From Leptospira noumeaensis (GTDB lineage: Bacteria > Spirochaetota > Leptospiria > Leptospirales > Leptospiraceae), in the NCBI RefSeq assembly GCF_004770765.1, contig NZ_RQFK01000026.1, positions 806,001 through 870,000 of the forward strand: 64,000 nt of DNA, given 5' to 3'. Each line of letters begins with the position of its first letter. Position 1 is the first letter of the stretch. The translations under genes were made by a program, and so were the position numbers. Shown piece after piece: positions 51,618 through 61,336 of this stretch. The notes under the pieces are model-generated. The model searched no databases, had not been told where the DNA came from, and saw only the letters and a list, made by a program, of their open reading frames with translations.

Positions 51618-52706
51618 TTAATTCTCGTGAACGGGTTTTTCTTCCGAAAGAGCAAGAATTTTAGGAATTCCTGTCAGATCCCAGAGTTCAGCTGAGGCTT
51701 TCATTCGTTTTCCTTTAGGAAGTGGAAACACAAATCGTCCTTTCCCTTCTGGTCCCACCTTCAATTCAATTTGGTGTTTGGAAAGATCTCCCATCCTTCT
51801 TTCTCTCAAGGGTGGGACGGGAAAACTTCGTAATTTTTCTTCTGCAGGATAGAGATTCAACTGAACCATATAAGAAGTATTGGTTTTTCCTGAGTATTCG
51901 TAGTTGAGAATATAGCCGGATTCGGATCCATCTTCGTAAGGAAGGATGTTTAGAATTTTGATTTGGTTTTGGTAGGTTGTGGTTGTATCTTGAGTTTGCA
52001 AAGGTTTTGATTCGGAATTTGAGAGAATTACCGATTCTGGTTCTTGTGCGAAAAAGATTCGTTTGAAAGATGAATCATAATCTTCCGGACGTTTCAAAGG
52101 ATAATAGTTTCCATCTCCAAGGATGGATAGCCTTTTGAGATCTTCTTCTCCTTTGGGATCAATGTCGATTCCTAGCACCTGCAATCGAAATTTTTTTCCC
52201 GATTGTTTCAGTTGGTAAAGAACGGCTTTCGGATCTCCATCGCAACTTTCCACTCCATCAGAGATAAAGATAATTTCCGTTTCTTGTACATCATTCAATA
52301 GAAACTCACCAACCACACTTAAGGTCTGTGCGATGGGAGTGGATCCCGCAGGAACAATGGATGAAATTTTTTGACTCACGACGGAGGCTGCCCCACGTTG
52401 GATGGGGTGATACAATCTTGCGGAAGAACAACCTGCGATTCGGTTCCCGTAAGCCACAAGGCCCACACTCACATCTTTTGGCATTCCGCCGAGGACTTGT
52501 AAAAGTTTTTCTTTGGCAACCGCCATCCTTGTTTTTCCATCCCATTTTTCTGACATGGAACCACTGGCATCGAGTATGAACACATATCTTTTGTTAGGTT
52601 GTGATTGTATGGAAAGAGGAAGAAAGGAAAATAAAAACAAACCACAATATACGATTCTACAAAATTTGCCAAATCGCCAACCTAGGATTTTATTTTCTTT
52701 CCGCAC
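51618..52706 (-). CDS. Exported von Willebrand factor A domain protein
   Basis: 362 residues from a GTG. After a signal (YCGLFLFSFLPLSIQS) comes the VWA domain. The MIDAS motif DASGSMSEKWDG lies near residue 48, then GMPKDVSVGLVAYGNR, and the late TETIIFISDGVESCDGDPKA has the second MIDAS residues. The C-terminal 150 residues are strand-rich and unknown. VWA proteins in the periplasm often bind partners through a metal ion. It is followed 23 bases later by the TPR-like gene. Confidence 0.85.
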   Translation of the reverse strand: MRKENKILGWRFGKFCRIVYCGLFLFSFLPLSIQSQPNKRYVFILDASGSMSEKWDGKTRMAVAKEKLLQVLGGMPKDVSVGLVAYGNRIAGCSSARLYHPIQRGAASVVSQKISSIVPAGSTPIAQTLSVVGEFLLNDVQETEIIFISDGVESCDGDPKAVLYQLKQSGKKFRLQVLGIDIDPKGEEDLKRLSILGDGNYYPLKRPEDYDSSFKRIFFAQEPESVILSNSESKPLQTQDTTTTYQNQIKILNILPYEDGSESGYILNYEYSGKTNTSYMVQLNLYPAEEKLRSFPVPPLRERRMGDLSKHQIELKVGPEGKGRFVFPLPKGKRMKASAELWDLTGIPKILALSEEKPVHEN

Positions 52707-52738
52707 CTGTACACCATCGGCGAAAACGGGAATTGACC

Positions 52739-53362
52739 TTAGAGGGATTTGGGATCTAAAAACGGCGGAACCACTAGGTTTGGTTTCACGAGAAGGGGAG
52801 TTCTGTCAAAAGAAGAATGCGCCCGTAGGAATCGCAAAATCATTTCGCAGGTGGCTCCCCAAAGCAGGCCATCCCCTAAATCAAAATAATAAGCAAAATG
52901 TTCCCGGCCAGGGATTTGGATGGCGTAAAACGGTTTTGTCCAAAGATCAGAAAAACGAACGAGGAGGACTCGGTCGACTTCTTCTTTGTTGTGTGGGAAG
53001 GTAAAATCACCTTCATAAGTGGCTAAAAACGGGGTGATATGAAAACCAGTTCTTGTATGGAGCCCTTCTAGTTTTCCAAGAACATTTAAAGTAGAACTTT
53101 GGACACCCATCTCTTCTTCCCATTCCCGAAGGGCCGTGACCAAAAGATTGGAATCTTCTTTTTCTTTGACTCCACCCGGAAAAGAAATTTGGCCGGGGTG
53201 TGATTTTAGATGTTTGGCTCGTTCCGTTAGGATGATCCCTTCCGCAAATTCTTTGGATCCAAAAAGTGGAAAGATCACACCTGATTTGACTTCTGTTGTG
53301 TCTGGAATCTCATCGAAGTCCCTTGAAAGTTTATCTACAAAGGACTGGTAAGGTAACATCAA
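52739..53362 (-). CDS. Nudix CoA pyrophosphatase (NudL-like)
   Basis: 207 residues. The CoA-ase signature LTERAKHLKSHPGQISFPGG precedes the Nudix box GGVKEKEDSNLLVTALREWEEEMGV, read in part. These enzymes cleave coenzyme A and its esters. The rest (LEGLHTRTGFHITPFLATYEG) is typical. The start overlaps the end of the RNase D gene by 4 bases (ATGA), so the two are co-translated. Confidence 0.9.
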   Translation of the reverse strand: MMLPYQSFVDKLSRDFDEIPDTTEVKSGVIFPLFGSKEFAEGIILTERAKHLKSHPGQISFPGGVKEKEDSNLLVTALREWEEEMGVQSSTLNVLGKLEGLHTRTGFHITPFLATYEGDFTFPHNKEEVDRVLLVRFSDLWTKPFYAIQIPGREHFAYYFDLGDGLLWGATCEMILRFLRAHSSFDRTPLLVKPNLVVPPFLDPKSL

Positions 53363-54579
53363 CCTTCGTCTTTCGAGTTTTGGTTTTGTTTTTTCCTACG
53401 TTTGGCAACAAATGCTTCCTTGGAACGAATCGCCACCAAACGGTTGATCATCGAATCAAAAGGAAGTCCTTGGATGGCAGCAAGTAAACTTGGGCCATAG
53501 TTTTGTACTTTCCAATCTGAAAACACATGGAGGGCTTTTAGTTCTTCTAATGTTTTTGGTGCAGCTCGCAAAATAACAATGAGTTGTTTGTTCGAAGGAA
53601 GAAGGGAATGTTCCATTCGTCTAGCGCGCATAATACGGAGTCGCCATTTTTTAGCGTTTTCGAATTTATGATTTTCGTCTTCGTTTAGGTCTTCGCCATG
53701 ACGTTTAGAAAGTTCAGAAGTATCAATCGGATCATTGTATTCCGCAGTCAAAAGTTTGAAAATTTCGGTTCCGTCTTTTTTGCCAAACCATTCCACACAT
53801 TTTTCTTCGTTCGGATGACCTTTGACTGCTTGTGACAAACGATCATTATTAAAAACGCGGAAACTTGCTTTGTTGATTCGTTTTGCTTTTTCGTCACGAT
53901 AACGAAGTAGTTCTAAAATCTTTCTTCTTTCGAGTGGAGTGAAATTGAGAATGTCAGGAAATTTTCCAAGAGAAAATCCTTCTCCTTCTTTGGCTACATA
54001 CTCTTCGGATGCAATGAATTCAAATTCTGATTTTGCCTCATCGTAGAGAGATCTACGTTTGAGTTCTTCTTCCATTTTCAACCAAATGGATTCTAAATAA
54101 GCAGTATCAAGTGCTGCATATTTGAGTTGTTGTTTTTGAAGAGGACGAATTTCCCAATTAGACTTTTGTTCTACTTTGGAAAGTGTGACTTTATGATAAT
54201 GTTCCACAACGTGTGACAATGAACTTTGTTCTAATGACAACAAACGAGAACTGATCATTGTATCTGCCGTGTTCACAAATTTAAACCCAAAGTCTCTTTT
54301 TAAGGCTTTGATGTCGTCTTGTGCCGAGTGGAAGATTTTGAGAATGTTCTCATCTTCGAATAAAGGACCCAAAGCTGACAAATTTGTGATCTTTAGTGGG
54401 TCAATCAGGTAATTTTTGCCATTAGAATTGATCTGGATGAGGCAAACTTTGGGATAGTACGTGTAATAACCGGAGGACTCGGTGTCGATTGACATGATTT
54501 TGGACTGTCTGAGATTGATCAGAGCTAAATCCAAAGCTTTTGCTGTATCAACGAGAATATAGTTGGAATTGATTTGCAT
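53359..54579 (-). CDS. rnd: Ribonuclease D
   Basis: 406 residues. The DEDDy exonuclease domain has the first acidic pair in MSIDTESSGYYTY, then the central KIFHSAQDDIKALKRDFG and TADTMISSRLL, and the closing YAALDTAYL. A C-terminal HRDC domain follows (EFVAKEGEGFSLGKFP-like region, then RRKILELLRYRDEKAKRINK and NPIDTSELSKRHGED-like). It trims tRNA 3' ends. It is divergent from purF with a 41-base gap. Confidence 0.92.
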   Translation of the reverse strand: MQINSNYILVDTAKALDLALINLRQSKIMSIDTESSGYYTYYPKVCLIQINSNGKNYLIDPLKITNLSALGPLFEDENILKIFHSAQDDIKALKRDFGFKFVNTADTMISSRLLSLEQSSLSHVVEHYHKVTLSKVEQKSNWEIRPLQKQQLKYAALDTAYLESIWLKMEEELKRRSLYDEAKSEFEFIASEEYVAKEGEGFSLGKFPDILNFTPLERRKILELLRYRDEKAKRINKASFRVFNNDRLSQAVKGHPNEEKCVEWFGKKDGTEIFKLLTAEYNDPIDTSELSKRHGEDLNEDENHKFENAKKWRLRIMRARRMEHSLLPSNKQLIVILRAAPKTLEELKALHVFSDWKVQNYGPSLLAAIQGLPFDSMINRLVAIRSKEAFVAKRRKKQNQNSKDEG

Positions 54580-54620
54580 CTAATTGGGATTTTGGAAATA
54601 CTGCAATTGTCATTCTAACA

Positions 54621-56048
54621 ATGATTCTCCAATCTGACAAACCAAAAGAAGAATGTGCCATTTTCGGCATCTACAATAGCAAGGAAGCTGCTAATTTTAC
54701 CTACCTAGGTTTGTACTCAATGCAACACCGAGGCCAGGAGTCCAGTGGGATCGTCACAACCGATGGATCTCACTTATACCGGTATGCCAACATGGGTCTC
54801 GTGGCAAATATCTTCACTCAACCGAAGATCAAAGAGCTCATTGGGGATGCGGCCATTGGTCACAACCGGTATTCCACAACGGGAGCGAGTTTTCTTAGAA
54901 ATGCTCAGCCCATCCGCGTGGAATCCCACTTAGGTCCGGTGGCTCTTGCCCATAATGGAAACCTAGTGAACTCCTGGGACATTCGAAATAAGCTCGAAAG
55001 AGACGGATCGATCTTCCAAACCACCATCGATTCCGAAGTCATTGTCCACTTAATGGCGAAAAGCCATAAAACAGATTTGTTAGAAGCACTCTGTGAATCT
55101 TTAGCACAAGTTCGCGGTGCCTACTCTCTGTTAGTTTTAACTCCGAGATACTTAATTGCGGTGCGTGATCCCAACGGTTTCCGACCACTGGTGATGGGGA
55201 AACGTTCGGATGGAGCCATTGTATTTGCTTCGGAAACCTGTGCTTTTGATATCACAGAAACAGAATATGTAAGAGATGTGGAACCGGGAGAGATGGTTGT
55301 CATCGATCATACCGGAATGCGTTCTCTTTATCCATTCCCAAAAGCTAAACCAAGCCTTTGTATTTTTGAATATATCTACTTCGCAAGACCTGATTCTTAT
55401 ATTTTTGAAGAATCAGTTTACAAAGTAAGAAAATCCCTCGGTCGCCAGCTGGCGCGTGTTATGCCAGTCGAAGCCGACGTGATCATCCCTGTACCGGATT
55501 CCGCAAACATTGCGGCCCTTGGTTACAGTGAAGAGTCGGGGATTCCTTACCAAAGTGGTCTAGTGCGTTCTCATTATATTGGTCGAACCTTCATTGAACC
55601 GGACCAAAAGATTCGGGACTTTGGAGCCAAAATCAAATACAATGTAGTGAAAGAAGTAGTGAACGGAAAACGCGTGGTCATCATTGACGACTCGGTGATG
55701 CGGGGAACGACAAGCCGTAAAATCATCAAAATGATTCGTAACGCTGGTGCCAAAGAAATCCACTTTAGAGTTTCCGCACCACCAACGGTTTCACCATGTT
55801 ACTACGGAATCGATATTCCTACTCACAAAGAATTGATTGCATCCACTCATAGCATTGATGAAATCCAAAAGTATCTACGTGTGGATTCCCTTGCTTATTT
55901 AACATTGGATACAATGCACAAAGCAGTGGAAGGCCATAAGGGTGGTGGATTTTGTGATGCTTGTTTCACATCCAATTACCCGGTGGAATTCCAAGACCAT
56001 GCGGGAAACCAAAAGTCACTCTTTACGGAATACGCGACGGAAGAGTAA
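54621..56048 (+). CDS. purF: Amidophosphoribosyltransferase
   Basis: 475 residues. The Ntn-hydrolase nucleophile is C12 after an 11-residue propeptide ([12 protein letters not shown]), as in the Bacillus type. The four Fe-S cluster ligands are visible: [23 protein letters not shown], and [10 protein letters not shown]. The PRTase loop [16 protein letters not shown] is intact. The enzyme makes phosphoribosylamine, the first step of purine synthesis, and the cluster implies oxygen-sensitive regulation of stability. It leads an operon with queD and queC. Confidence 0.97.
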   Translation: MILQSDKPKEECAIFGIYNSKEAANFTYLGLYSMQHRGQESSGIVTTDGSHLYRYANMGLVANIFTQPKIKELIGDAAIGHNRYSTTGASFLRNAQPIRVESHLGPVALAHNGNLVNSWDIRNKLERDGSIFQTTIDSEVIVHLMAKSHKTDLLEALCESLAQVRGAYSLLVLTPRYLIAVRDPNGFRPLVMGKRSDGAIVFASETCAFDITETEYVRDVEPGEMVVIDHTGMRSLYPFPKAKPSLCIFEYIYFARPDSYIFEESVYKVRKSLGRQLARVMPVEADVIIPVPDSANIAALGYSEESGIPYQSGLVRSHYIGRTFIEPDQKIRDFGAKIKYNVVKEVVNGKRVVIIDDSVMRGTTSRKIIKMIRNAGAKEIHFRVSAPPTVSPCYYGIDIPTHKELIASTHSIDEIQKYLRVDSLAYLTLDTMHKAVEGHKGGGFCDACFTSNYPVEFQDHAGNQKSLFTEYATEE

Positions 56049-56419
56049 TGGAAGAACTTGAACTTTCCAAAACCTTTGGTTTTGAAGCCGCACATTTTTT
56101 ACCAAATGTTCCCGAAGGCCATAAATGCAAAAGAATGCATGGCCATAGCTTTCGTTTTGCTGTGTATCTCAAAGGAGAAATTGATCCGCATACAGGTTGG
56201 ATCATGGATTTCGGTGAATTAAAATCTATCGTAAAACCAATCTTAGACGAACATTTGGATCATTATGTTTTGAATGATGTTCCAGGTTTAGAAAATCCTA
56301 CGAGCGAAAACATTGCCGTTTGGCTTTGGAACCAACTCAAACCAAAATTGCCACTGCTCGATAAAATCACTCTCTACGAAACTTGCACTAGCTCTTGTGT
56401 GTACAGAGGGCCGAAATAA
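56048..56419 (+). CDS. queD: 6-carboxy-tetrahydropterin synthase
   Basis: 123 residues from the ATG at 56048, overlapping the purF stop (TAATG); a longer frame back to 55961 is spurious. Zinc ligands and catalytic Cys stand in [24 protein letters not shown]. The C-terminal Glu is in the [13 protein letters not shown] segment. It makes the pterin intermediate of queuosine from dihydroneopterin triphosphate. It is followed 3 bases later by queC. Confidence 0.95.
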   Translation: MEELELSKTFGFEAAHFLPNVPEGHKCKRMHGHSFRFAVYLKGEIDPHTGWIMDFGELKSIVKPILDEHLDHYVLNDVPGLENPTSENIAVWLWNQLKPKLPLLDKITLYETCTSSCVYRGPK

Positions 56420-56422
56420 TAA

Positions 56423-57178
56423 ATGGTTTCCGTTAAGGATTCCTCTCCTAAATCCAAATCTGAAAAAAAAGGCGCCGTTGTACTTCTGTCAGGCGGACTC
56501 GATTCAACGACTTGTCTTTATGTTGCAGCCAAAGAATTTGGTTATCCCAAAAACAAAAAATTACCAATACTCGCTTTATCTTTCGATTATTCCCAAAAAC
56601 ATAAAATTGAACTGATCAAAAGTAAAAAAATCGCAAAAACTCTCGGAATCAAACATGTGATCCAAAAATTGGATCCTGGATTTTTTTTAGGAAGTTCTCT
56701 CACCGAAAAAAAAATCAAAGTGAGAAAGAACGCAAAATTCTTGTTTAGTGGTAATGAAAAAGAAATTCCGAATACTTATGTCCCAGGGCGTAATATTTTA
56801 TTTCTATCGTTTGCATTGTCACTCGCAGAAGGCCAAGGCTATGATTCTATTTATATTGGAGTGAATGCATTGGATTATTCAGGATACCCGGATTGCCGTC
56901 CGGAGTTTATCGAATCCTTCCAAAAGATGGCAAATTTAGGGACAAAAAAAGGTGTGAGCGGCGATGGTGATTCCATCCAAATCAAAACTCCACTTTTGCA
57001 TTTGGGCAAAAAAGAAATTATTGAACTGGGAATCCAGGTAGACGCTCCGCTCCACCTAACTCATTCTTGTTATGATCCTGTGCGTGGAAAACCTTGTGGT
57101 AAGTGTGATTCATGTATTTTAAGGGCGAAAGGATTTTTAGAGGCTGGGATTTTAGATCCGGCCATACAAAGCCAATAA
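56423..57178 (+). CDS. queC: 7-cyano-7-deazaguanine synthase
   Basis: 251 residues. The ATP-pyrophosphatase loop is LLSGGLDSTT, and the substrate region reads FVPGRN-like TYVPGRNILFLS and GVNALDYSGYPDCRPEF. The zinc cluster near the end is CYDPVRGKPCGKCDSC. It forms preQ0 from carboxydeazaguanine. QueE, the step between queD and queC, is not in this window. Confidence 0.96.
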   Translation: MVSVKDSSPKSKSEKKGAVVLLSGGLDSTTCLYVAAKEFGYPKNKKLPILALSFDYSQKHKIELIKSKKIAKTLGIKHVIQKLDPGFFLGSSLTEKKIKVRKNAKFLFSGNEKEIPNTYVPGRNILFLSFALSLAEGQGYDSIYIGVNALDYSGYPDCRPEFIESFQKMANLGTKKGVSGDGDSIQIKTPLLHLGKKEIIELGIQVDAPLHLTHSCYDPVRGKPCGKCDSCILRAKGFLEAGILDPAIQSQ

Positions 57179-57194
57179 AACTTAGAAGGGTTCC

Positions 57195-58610
57195 ATGAGA
57201 ATTCGAATACTTTTATTTTTAATTATACTTCTTCTTACTTTTCAATGTAAACAAAGTAATCTCAATAATCCATCAGATTCAAATTCAAAAGCATATTTAG
57301 AAACTGCTATATGGACTTGTTTGAACCAACTTGTTCCTTGTTTTGAGATCAAACAACAAAACCAAGGTATCAAACAATGGACAAGACTGTTAGGTGGTAC
57401 TTCCGGAATAACAACGAATTCCTTTGCATCGGCTACCGATTTCGAAGGTAATAATTATATCGCTGGCAAAGTAACCGGAGCCCTTCCTGGGCAAACAAAA
57501 ATGGCTAATGGATTGTATACGGATCTTTTTTTAGCAAAGTACGATCCTAATGGGAATCGACTGTGGATTCGGCAGATGGGCTCTGTAGGCAATTATCATT
57601 CCGATATTCAGTCGATACATGTAGATACTTTTGGTGATGTCATTTTAACAGGGTCAACGGTTGGTGCCTTTGTTGGATATTCATCTACTGATTTTGGATC
57701 TTTATTGATCAAATTCTCTAGTGCAGGGGAATTACTCTGGTCAAAAATCTTTTACGCAAATGCAACTCAACTAATTGCGGGAGTGGGGATCACTTCCGAT
57801 TTACAAGGAAATATTTATATTACAGGGCATACGGAATTAACAAATATTGATGATGAGAATGCCTCTGGTAATTATAACTTGTTTGTTTTCAAATACAACA
57901 AGTCTGGTTCCATATTATGGAAACGTTTGTTAGGTGGATATGGCATTGATATGTATGGAGTCAAAGCAACCTATGATCCTTCTACAAACCAAATTTACGT
58001 CGTGGGCCATGTGATTGGCTCGGGAACTTTTTTTGATCAAACTCTTTCTGGTAGCCAAGATAGTTTTGTTTTAGGATTTCATCCAGATGGTTATTACCAA
58101 TGGGCGAAGATTTTGGGTAAAACTGGTGTCAATTTATGGATCAGAGGTGTTTCTGCAGACAAAAGAGGATTCTTTTATATTGCTGGTGATGTTAGTGCGG
58201 GTTACGATGGAGAAAGTTTTTCTGGTTCGGTTGGTGAGCTGATAGTCAAATTTGATAGTAAGGGAAACAGAGAATGGACGAAGTTAAGAGGTGCCGGTAC
58301 GGGTACAACAACTACTTCCAGAGGCATTTATGCTGACAATGCAGGGAATGTGTATACAACAGGTTGGACTACAGGGAATCTTTCGGGAGTGACATTGAAT
58401 GGAACTCAGGACGCCTATCTATCGAAGTATCATTTTAATGGAAATCTGGAATGGACAAGGTTATCCGGAAGCAGTTTGGTAACTTTAGATGGAACGGCTT
58501 TATCTTCCGATCGATATGGTACGATTTACTTAACCGGAGGAACTACTGGAAATTTGGACGCACAAACAAAAACAGGGACAAAAGATGCTTTTGTCATTCA
58601 ATATAAATAA
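57195..58610 (+). CDS. SBBP-repeat lipoprotein
   Basis: 471 residues. The lipobox is LLTFQC. After about 60 residues come seven or so beta-propeller repeats of the SBBP type, each about 50 residues with a core like NVYTTGWTTGNLSGVTL and a DAYLSKYHFNGNLEWTR tail. These give a closed propeller that would bind ligands at the surface. A second, similar gene follows at 58635 with the same N-terminal motif (NQGIKQWTRLLG), a tandem duplication. Confidence 0.85.
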   Translation: MRIRILLFLIILLLTFQCKQSNLNNPSDSNSKAYLETAIWTCLNQLVPCFEIKQQNQGIKQWTRLLGGTSGITTNSFASATDFEGNNYIAGKVTGALPGQTKMANGLYTDLFLAKYDPNGNRLWIRQMGSVGNYHSDIQSIHVDTFGDVILTGSTVGAFVGYSSTDFGSLLIKFSSAGELLWSKIFYANATQLIAGVGITSDLQGNIYITGHTELTNIDDENASGNYNLFVFKYNKSGSILWKRLLGGYGIDMYGVKATYDPSTNQIYVVGHVIGSGTFFDQTLSGSQDSFVLGFHPDGYYQWAKILGKTGVNLWIRGVSADKRGFFYIAGDVSAGYDGESFSGSVGELIVKFDSKGNREWTKLRGAGTGTTTTSRGIYADNAGNVYTTGWTTGNLSGVTLNGTQDAYLSKYHFNGNLEWTRLSGSSLVTLDGTALSSDRYGTIYLTGGTTGNLDAQTKTGTKDAFVIQYK

Positions 58611-58634
58611 ATTATAGTGAAAATTTAGTTTAAA

Positions 58635-60041
58635 ATGCGATCATTTATCCTACTTATCATTTTGGTTGTATATCAATGCAAAGCATTACCTTTTAACAAC
58701 CCTTCTGATGGAAACACAAAAGCTTTTTTAGAAACACAATTACTTCGTTGTTTTTTGGAAGATAAAGAATGCTTCGAAATCCCACAAGACAATCAAGGGA
58801 TCAAACAATGGACAAGGTTACTTGGCCAATCCGGTGGGATCAATACATATTCCCTATCCAATGCTGCTGAAAGAAATAGATATATTTATCAACTTGGTAC
58901 AACAACCGGATCTCTAATGAATCAGCAAAAAATATCACCTGATTCCGATTATGTGGATATTTTTCTATCACAATTTGATCGAGAAGGAAATGTTTCTCGG
59001 TTGAAACAGATGGGTAGCCCAGTGGCTTCTTCAACATATGCAGAACTGATTCATATCGATGTTTTTGGAGATCTATATATTGTTGGAAGTTCCAATGGCC
59101 CTTTCAATGAACTTCCAGCAAGTGGTGGAGGCAGTCTTGTGATTAAAATGCATCCTTCCGGAATCGTATTATGGACAAGAATTTTTCCGACTGGCGATGA
59201 AACATTAGGATCAGGTATCACATCCGATAATGAAGGAAACGTTTATATTACGGGTAACACTGAAACGCAAGTAGTTAATGGTGAAACAGCAGGTAATTCT
59301 CGTAATGTCATCATTATTAAATATAACAGAAATGGTGATTTAATTTGGACAAGGTTGATTGGTCAGGTAGGTTTTACAGCTTATGGACACCAAATTCAAT
59401 TTGATCCGGTGTCTAATCATCTATTCGTAACAGGGATTGTGGGAGGTTCTGGTTCCTTTTTAGGTACAACGTTACCGGGAGGAGTATCTGATTCTTTTTT
59501 ATTTTCTTTAGACACAAATGGTGTAATGAAATGGTCGCGCTATTTGGGATTAACAAGTGCAACGACTAACATCGTGGGAATGTCCTTGGATAAAAAAGGT
59601 TCTGTTTATCTGGTAGGAGATACTAGCGGGAATTTAGATGGCCAATCTAAAGATGGAAATACGGTTCAAGCTCTCACAAAATTTAGTGTATCCGGTGAGA
59701 AAATTTGGACACGATTGTTGAATGGTGGCGGAACATCAAACACCAATGGAATTCAAGTTTATGCAGACAATGCTTTCCATGTTTATACTACGGGTTATAC
59801 GACAGGTAATCTAAACGGCAACACACTCATTGGTGTGCAAGATGCCTACCTTTCCAAATACGATGGAAACGGAAATTTGATTTGGACTAAAACAACAGGC
59901 AATAGTGGATCGACTCTCTACGGAAGAGGGATATCAGCCGATCGATATGGAACCATTTATTTTTCTGGATTTACTGATGGAAGTATTGATGGTCAGGTCA
60001 AACTAGGCACAACTGATGCTTTTTTAATGAAGTATCAATGA
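58635..60041 (+). CDS. SBBP-repeat lipoprotein, paralogue of the preceding gene
   Basis: 468 residues with lipobox VVYQC and the same repeat plan as the gene 24 bases upstream: DNQGIKQWTRLLGQSG near residue 55, then repeats such as NVYITGNTETQVVNGET and HVYTTGYTTGNLNGNTL. The two proteins share the Cys-containing N-terminal segment (FEIPQDNQ/FEIKQQNQ). They may act as a pair or be an antigenic pair under diversification. Confidence 0.85.
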   Translation: MRSFILLIILVVYQCKALPFNNPSDGNTKAFLETQLLRCFLEDKECFEIPQDNQGIKQWTRLLGQSGGINTYSLSNAAERNRYIYQLGTTTGSLMNQQKISPDSDYVDIFLSQFDREGNVSRLKQMGSPVASSTYAELIHIDVFGDLYIVGSSNGPFNELPASGGGSLVIKMHPSGIVLWTRIFPTGDETLGSGITSDNEGNVYITGNTETQVVNGETAGNSRNVIIIKYNRNGDLIWTRLIGQVGFTAYGHQIQFDPVSNHLFVTGIVGGSGSFLGTTLPGGVSDSFLFSLDTNGVMKWSRYLGLTSATTNIVGMSLDKKGSVYLVGDTSGNLDGQSKDGNTVQALTKFSVSGEKIWTRLLNGGGTSNTNGIQVYADNAFHVYTTGYTTGNLNGNTLIGVQDAYLSKYDGNGNLIWTKTTGNSGSTLYGRGISADRYGTIYFSGFTDGSIDGQVKLGTTDAFLMKYQ

Positions 60042-60053
60042 AAACTAACAAAA

Positions 60054-60096
60054 TACAATCCGTAACCATATAAGGTTCAGAGTTACGAATTGTATC
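60054..60096. terminator. Bidirectional hairpin between the SBBP and oxidoreductase genes
   Basis: ATACAATCCGTAAC (60054-60067) pairs with GTTACGAATTGTAT (60083-60096) with one mismatch and a 15-base loop between convergent genes. Confidence 0.6.
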
Positions 60097-60112
60097 TTTC
60101 AGATGAATCGAA

Positions 60113-60760
60113 CTAATATCCGACTGTAAACCTTTGTTTTATATGTTTTCTTTCTTCTAGTTCATCGACAAAAGCTTTTACTAAATCGGCAAGGGAGATA
60201 TGGCTTTGTCCATTGTTATCAACAAGAAGAGATTCTTTGGAAACACGATAATTTCCCGTTTTCGGCCCTTCTGGTTCAATGACGGCAGAAGGAGAAAGGA
60301 AAGTCCATTCCAAATCGTTTTCTGAACGTAAGTGGTTTAATATCTGCCTTGCACCATCTGCACCACCAAAATATTCTTTAGGAAAATTCGGAGTGTCAAT
60401 GAGTTGCACTCCAGGTTGCACTTCTAAAGACCCGGCTCCACCCATAACAATGATCCTTTTCACACCAGCCTTTTTAGTAGCATTAAGAATAGATAAAGAT
60501 CCATTGATCATGTTCTCTCGGATATTTGGATCTGTCCAACCTGGGTTATAAGAATCTAACACAGCGTCAGAACCCGAAATGATTTTTGCCAAACCATCGG
60601 TATCAAAAATGTCCCCTTGCACTTTTGTTAAATTTTTGTGTTCCGTTTTTAACTTAGAAGGATCACGCAAAACAGCCGTCACTTGGTATCCTTTGTTTAA
60701 ACTTTCTTCCAAGGTTTTACTTCCGATAAACCCTGTTGCTCCAATTAATGTAATTTTCAT
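60113..60760 (-). CDS. NmrA/SDR-type NAD(P)-binding protein (YwnB-like)
   Basis: 215 residues. The Rossmann loop is LIGATGFIGSKTLEESLNKG; then DAVLDSYNPGW and RIIVMGGAGSLEV. Such proteins act as redox sensors or quinone-type oxidoreductases. It is encoded next to an Rrf2-type regulator on the same strand, as ywnB is next to ywnA in Bacillus, and the two genes share a TGTAAC-N7-RTTACA operator motif. Confidence 0.85.
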   Translation of the reverse strand: MKITLIGATGFIGSKTLEESLNKGYQVTAVLRDPSKLKTEHKNLTKVQGDIFDTDGLAKIISGSDAVLDSYNPGWTDPNIRENMINGSLSILNATKKAGVKRIIVMGGAGSLEVQPGVQLIDTPNFPKEYFGGADGARQILNHLRSENDLEWTFLSPSAVIEPEGPKTGNYRVSKESLLVDNNGQSHISLADLVKAFVDELEERKHIKQRFTVGY

Positions 60761-60785
60761 TTTTTCTTCTCCTTTGTTGTTTTGT

Positions 60786-60804
60786 TGTAACTTGCATTAT
60801 TACA
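60786..60804 (-). promoter_or_regulatory. Rrf2-type operator upstream of the NmrA-like gene
   Basis: TGTAAC (60786-60791), 7 bases, ATTACA (60799-60804), about 26 bases upstream of the start at 60760. The same motif with the same spacing lies in front of the Rrf2 gene at 61290-61308. Confidence 0.55.
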
Positions 60805-60829
60805 TCTTATAGTAAAAAAATTTTAGTTC

Positions 60830-61279
60830 CTAAGCATGTTTTTGAATAGGTTTAGATTTTTTTGATTCTGTCCTTTGACGAATTTCTGAACTAACGTCCG
60901 ATAAATTGTATTTTGAAAGTTTAGTTTCCATAGCTTTTTGAGCCTCATCTAAAATTCCTGTGAGGGCCGATTGGATGTTTTTTCCAATGGGACAATTGGG
61001 ATTTGGATGTTCATGTACAAGAAACAAATTTTCTTCTTTCTCCGTGGCTTTGTAGATATCGAGTAAATTGATTTCCTTAGCAGGTTTTGACAAAGAAGAA
61101 CCTTTGATTCCTCGGCGTGCATTGATGATTCCAGCTTTTTTTAGTTTTCCGAGTAACAAACGTATGATGGCAGGATTCGTACCTACAGATCCTGCAATTT
61201 CTTCTGAAGAGGCTTCGCCGTCCATTTCCAAAATGGTTAAAATATGAATGGCAACAGAATATCTACTCGGGATTGACAT
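60830..61279 (-). CDS. Rrf2-family transcriptional regulator (YwnA-like, single Cys)
   Basis: 149 residues. The winged-helix region reads SRYSVAIHILTILEMDGEASSEEIAGSVGTNPAIIRLLLGKL, in part, with a recognition helix in NPAIIRLLLGKLKKAG. Only one Cys is present (HPNPNCPIGKNI), so there is no Fe-S cluster as in IscR; YwnA and HypR-type members use thiol chemistry instead. It should control itself and the NmrA-like gene through the shared operator. Confidence 0.88.
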   Translation of the reverse strand: MSIPSRYSVAIHILTILEMDGEASSEEIAGSVGTNPAIIRLLLGKLKKAGIINARRGIKGSSLSKPAKEINLLDIYKATEKEENLFLVHEHPNPNCPIGKNIQSALTGILDEAQKAMETKLSKYNLSDVSSEIRQRTESKKSKPIQKHA

Positions 61280-61289
61280 ATAGACTACT

Positions 61290-61308
61290 TGTAACCATAA
61301 AAGTTACA
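61290..61308 (-). promoter_or_regulatory. Rrf2-type operator upstream of the Rrf2 gene
   Basis: TGTAAC (61290-61295), 7 bases, GTTACA (61303-61308), 10 bases upstream of the start at 61279. It matches the element at 60786-60804 in arm sequence and spacing, as expected for autoregulation. Confidence 0.6.
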
Positions 61309-61336
61309 TCTTCCATTTCTGGCAAGTCTTAATTTC

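Noticed and set aside
52513..53004. 163-residue plus-strand frame
   Set aside because: Antisense to the Nudix and VWA genes, with no recognisable protein pattern; a shadow of the real genes.
55961..56047. 29-codon N-terminal extension of queD
   Set aside because: It lies in another frame inside the purF end; QueD homologues begin near the ATG at 56048, which overlaps the purF stop as in coupled genes.
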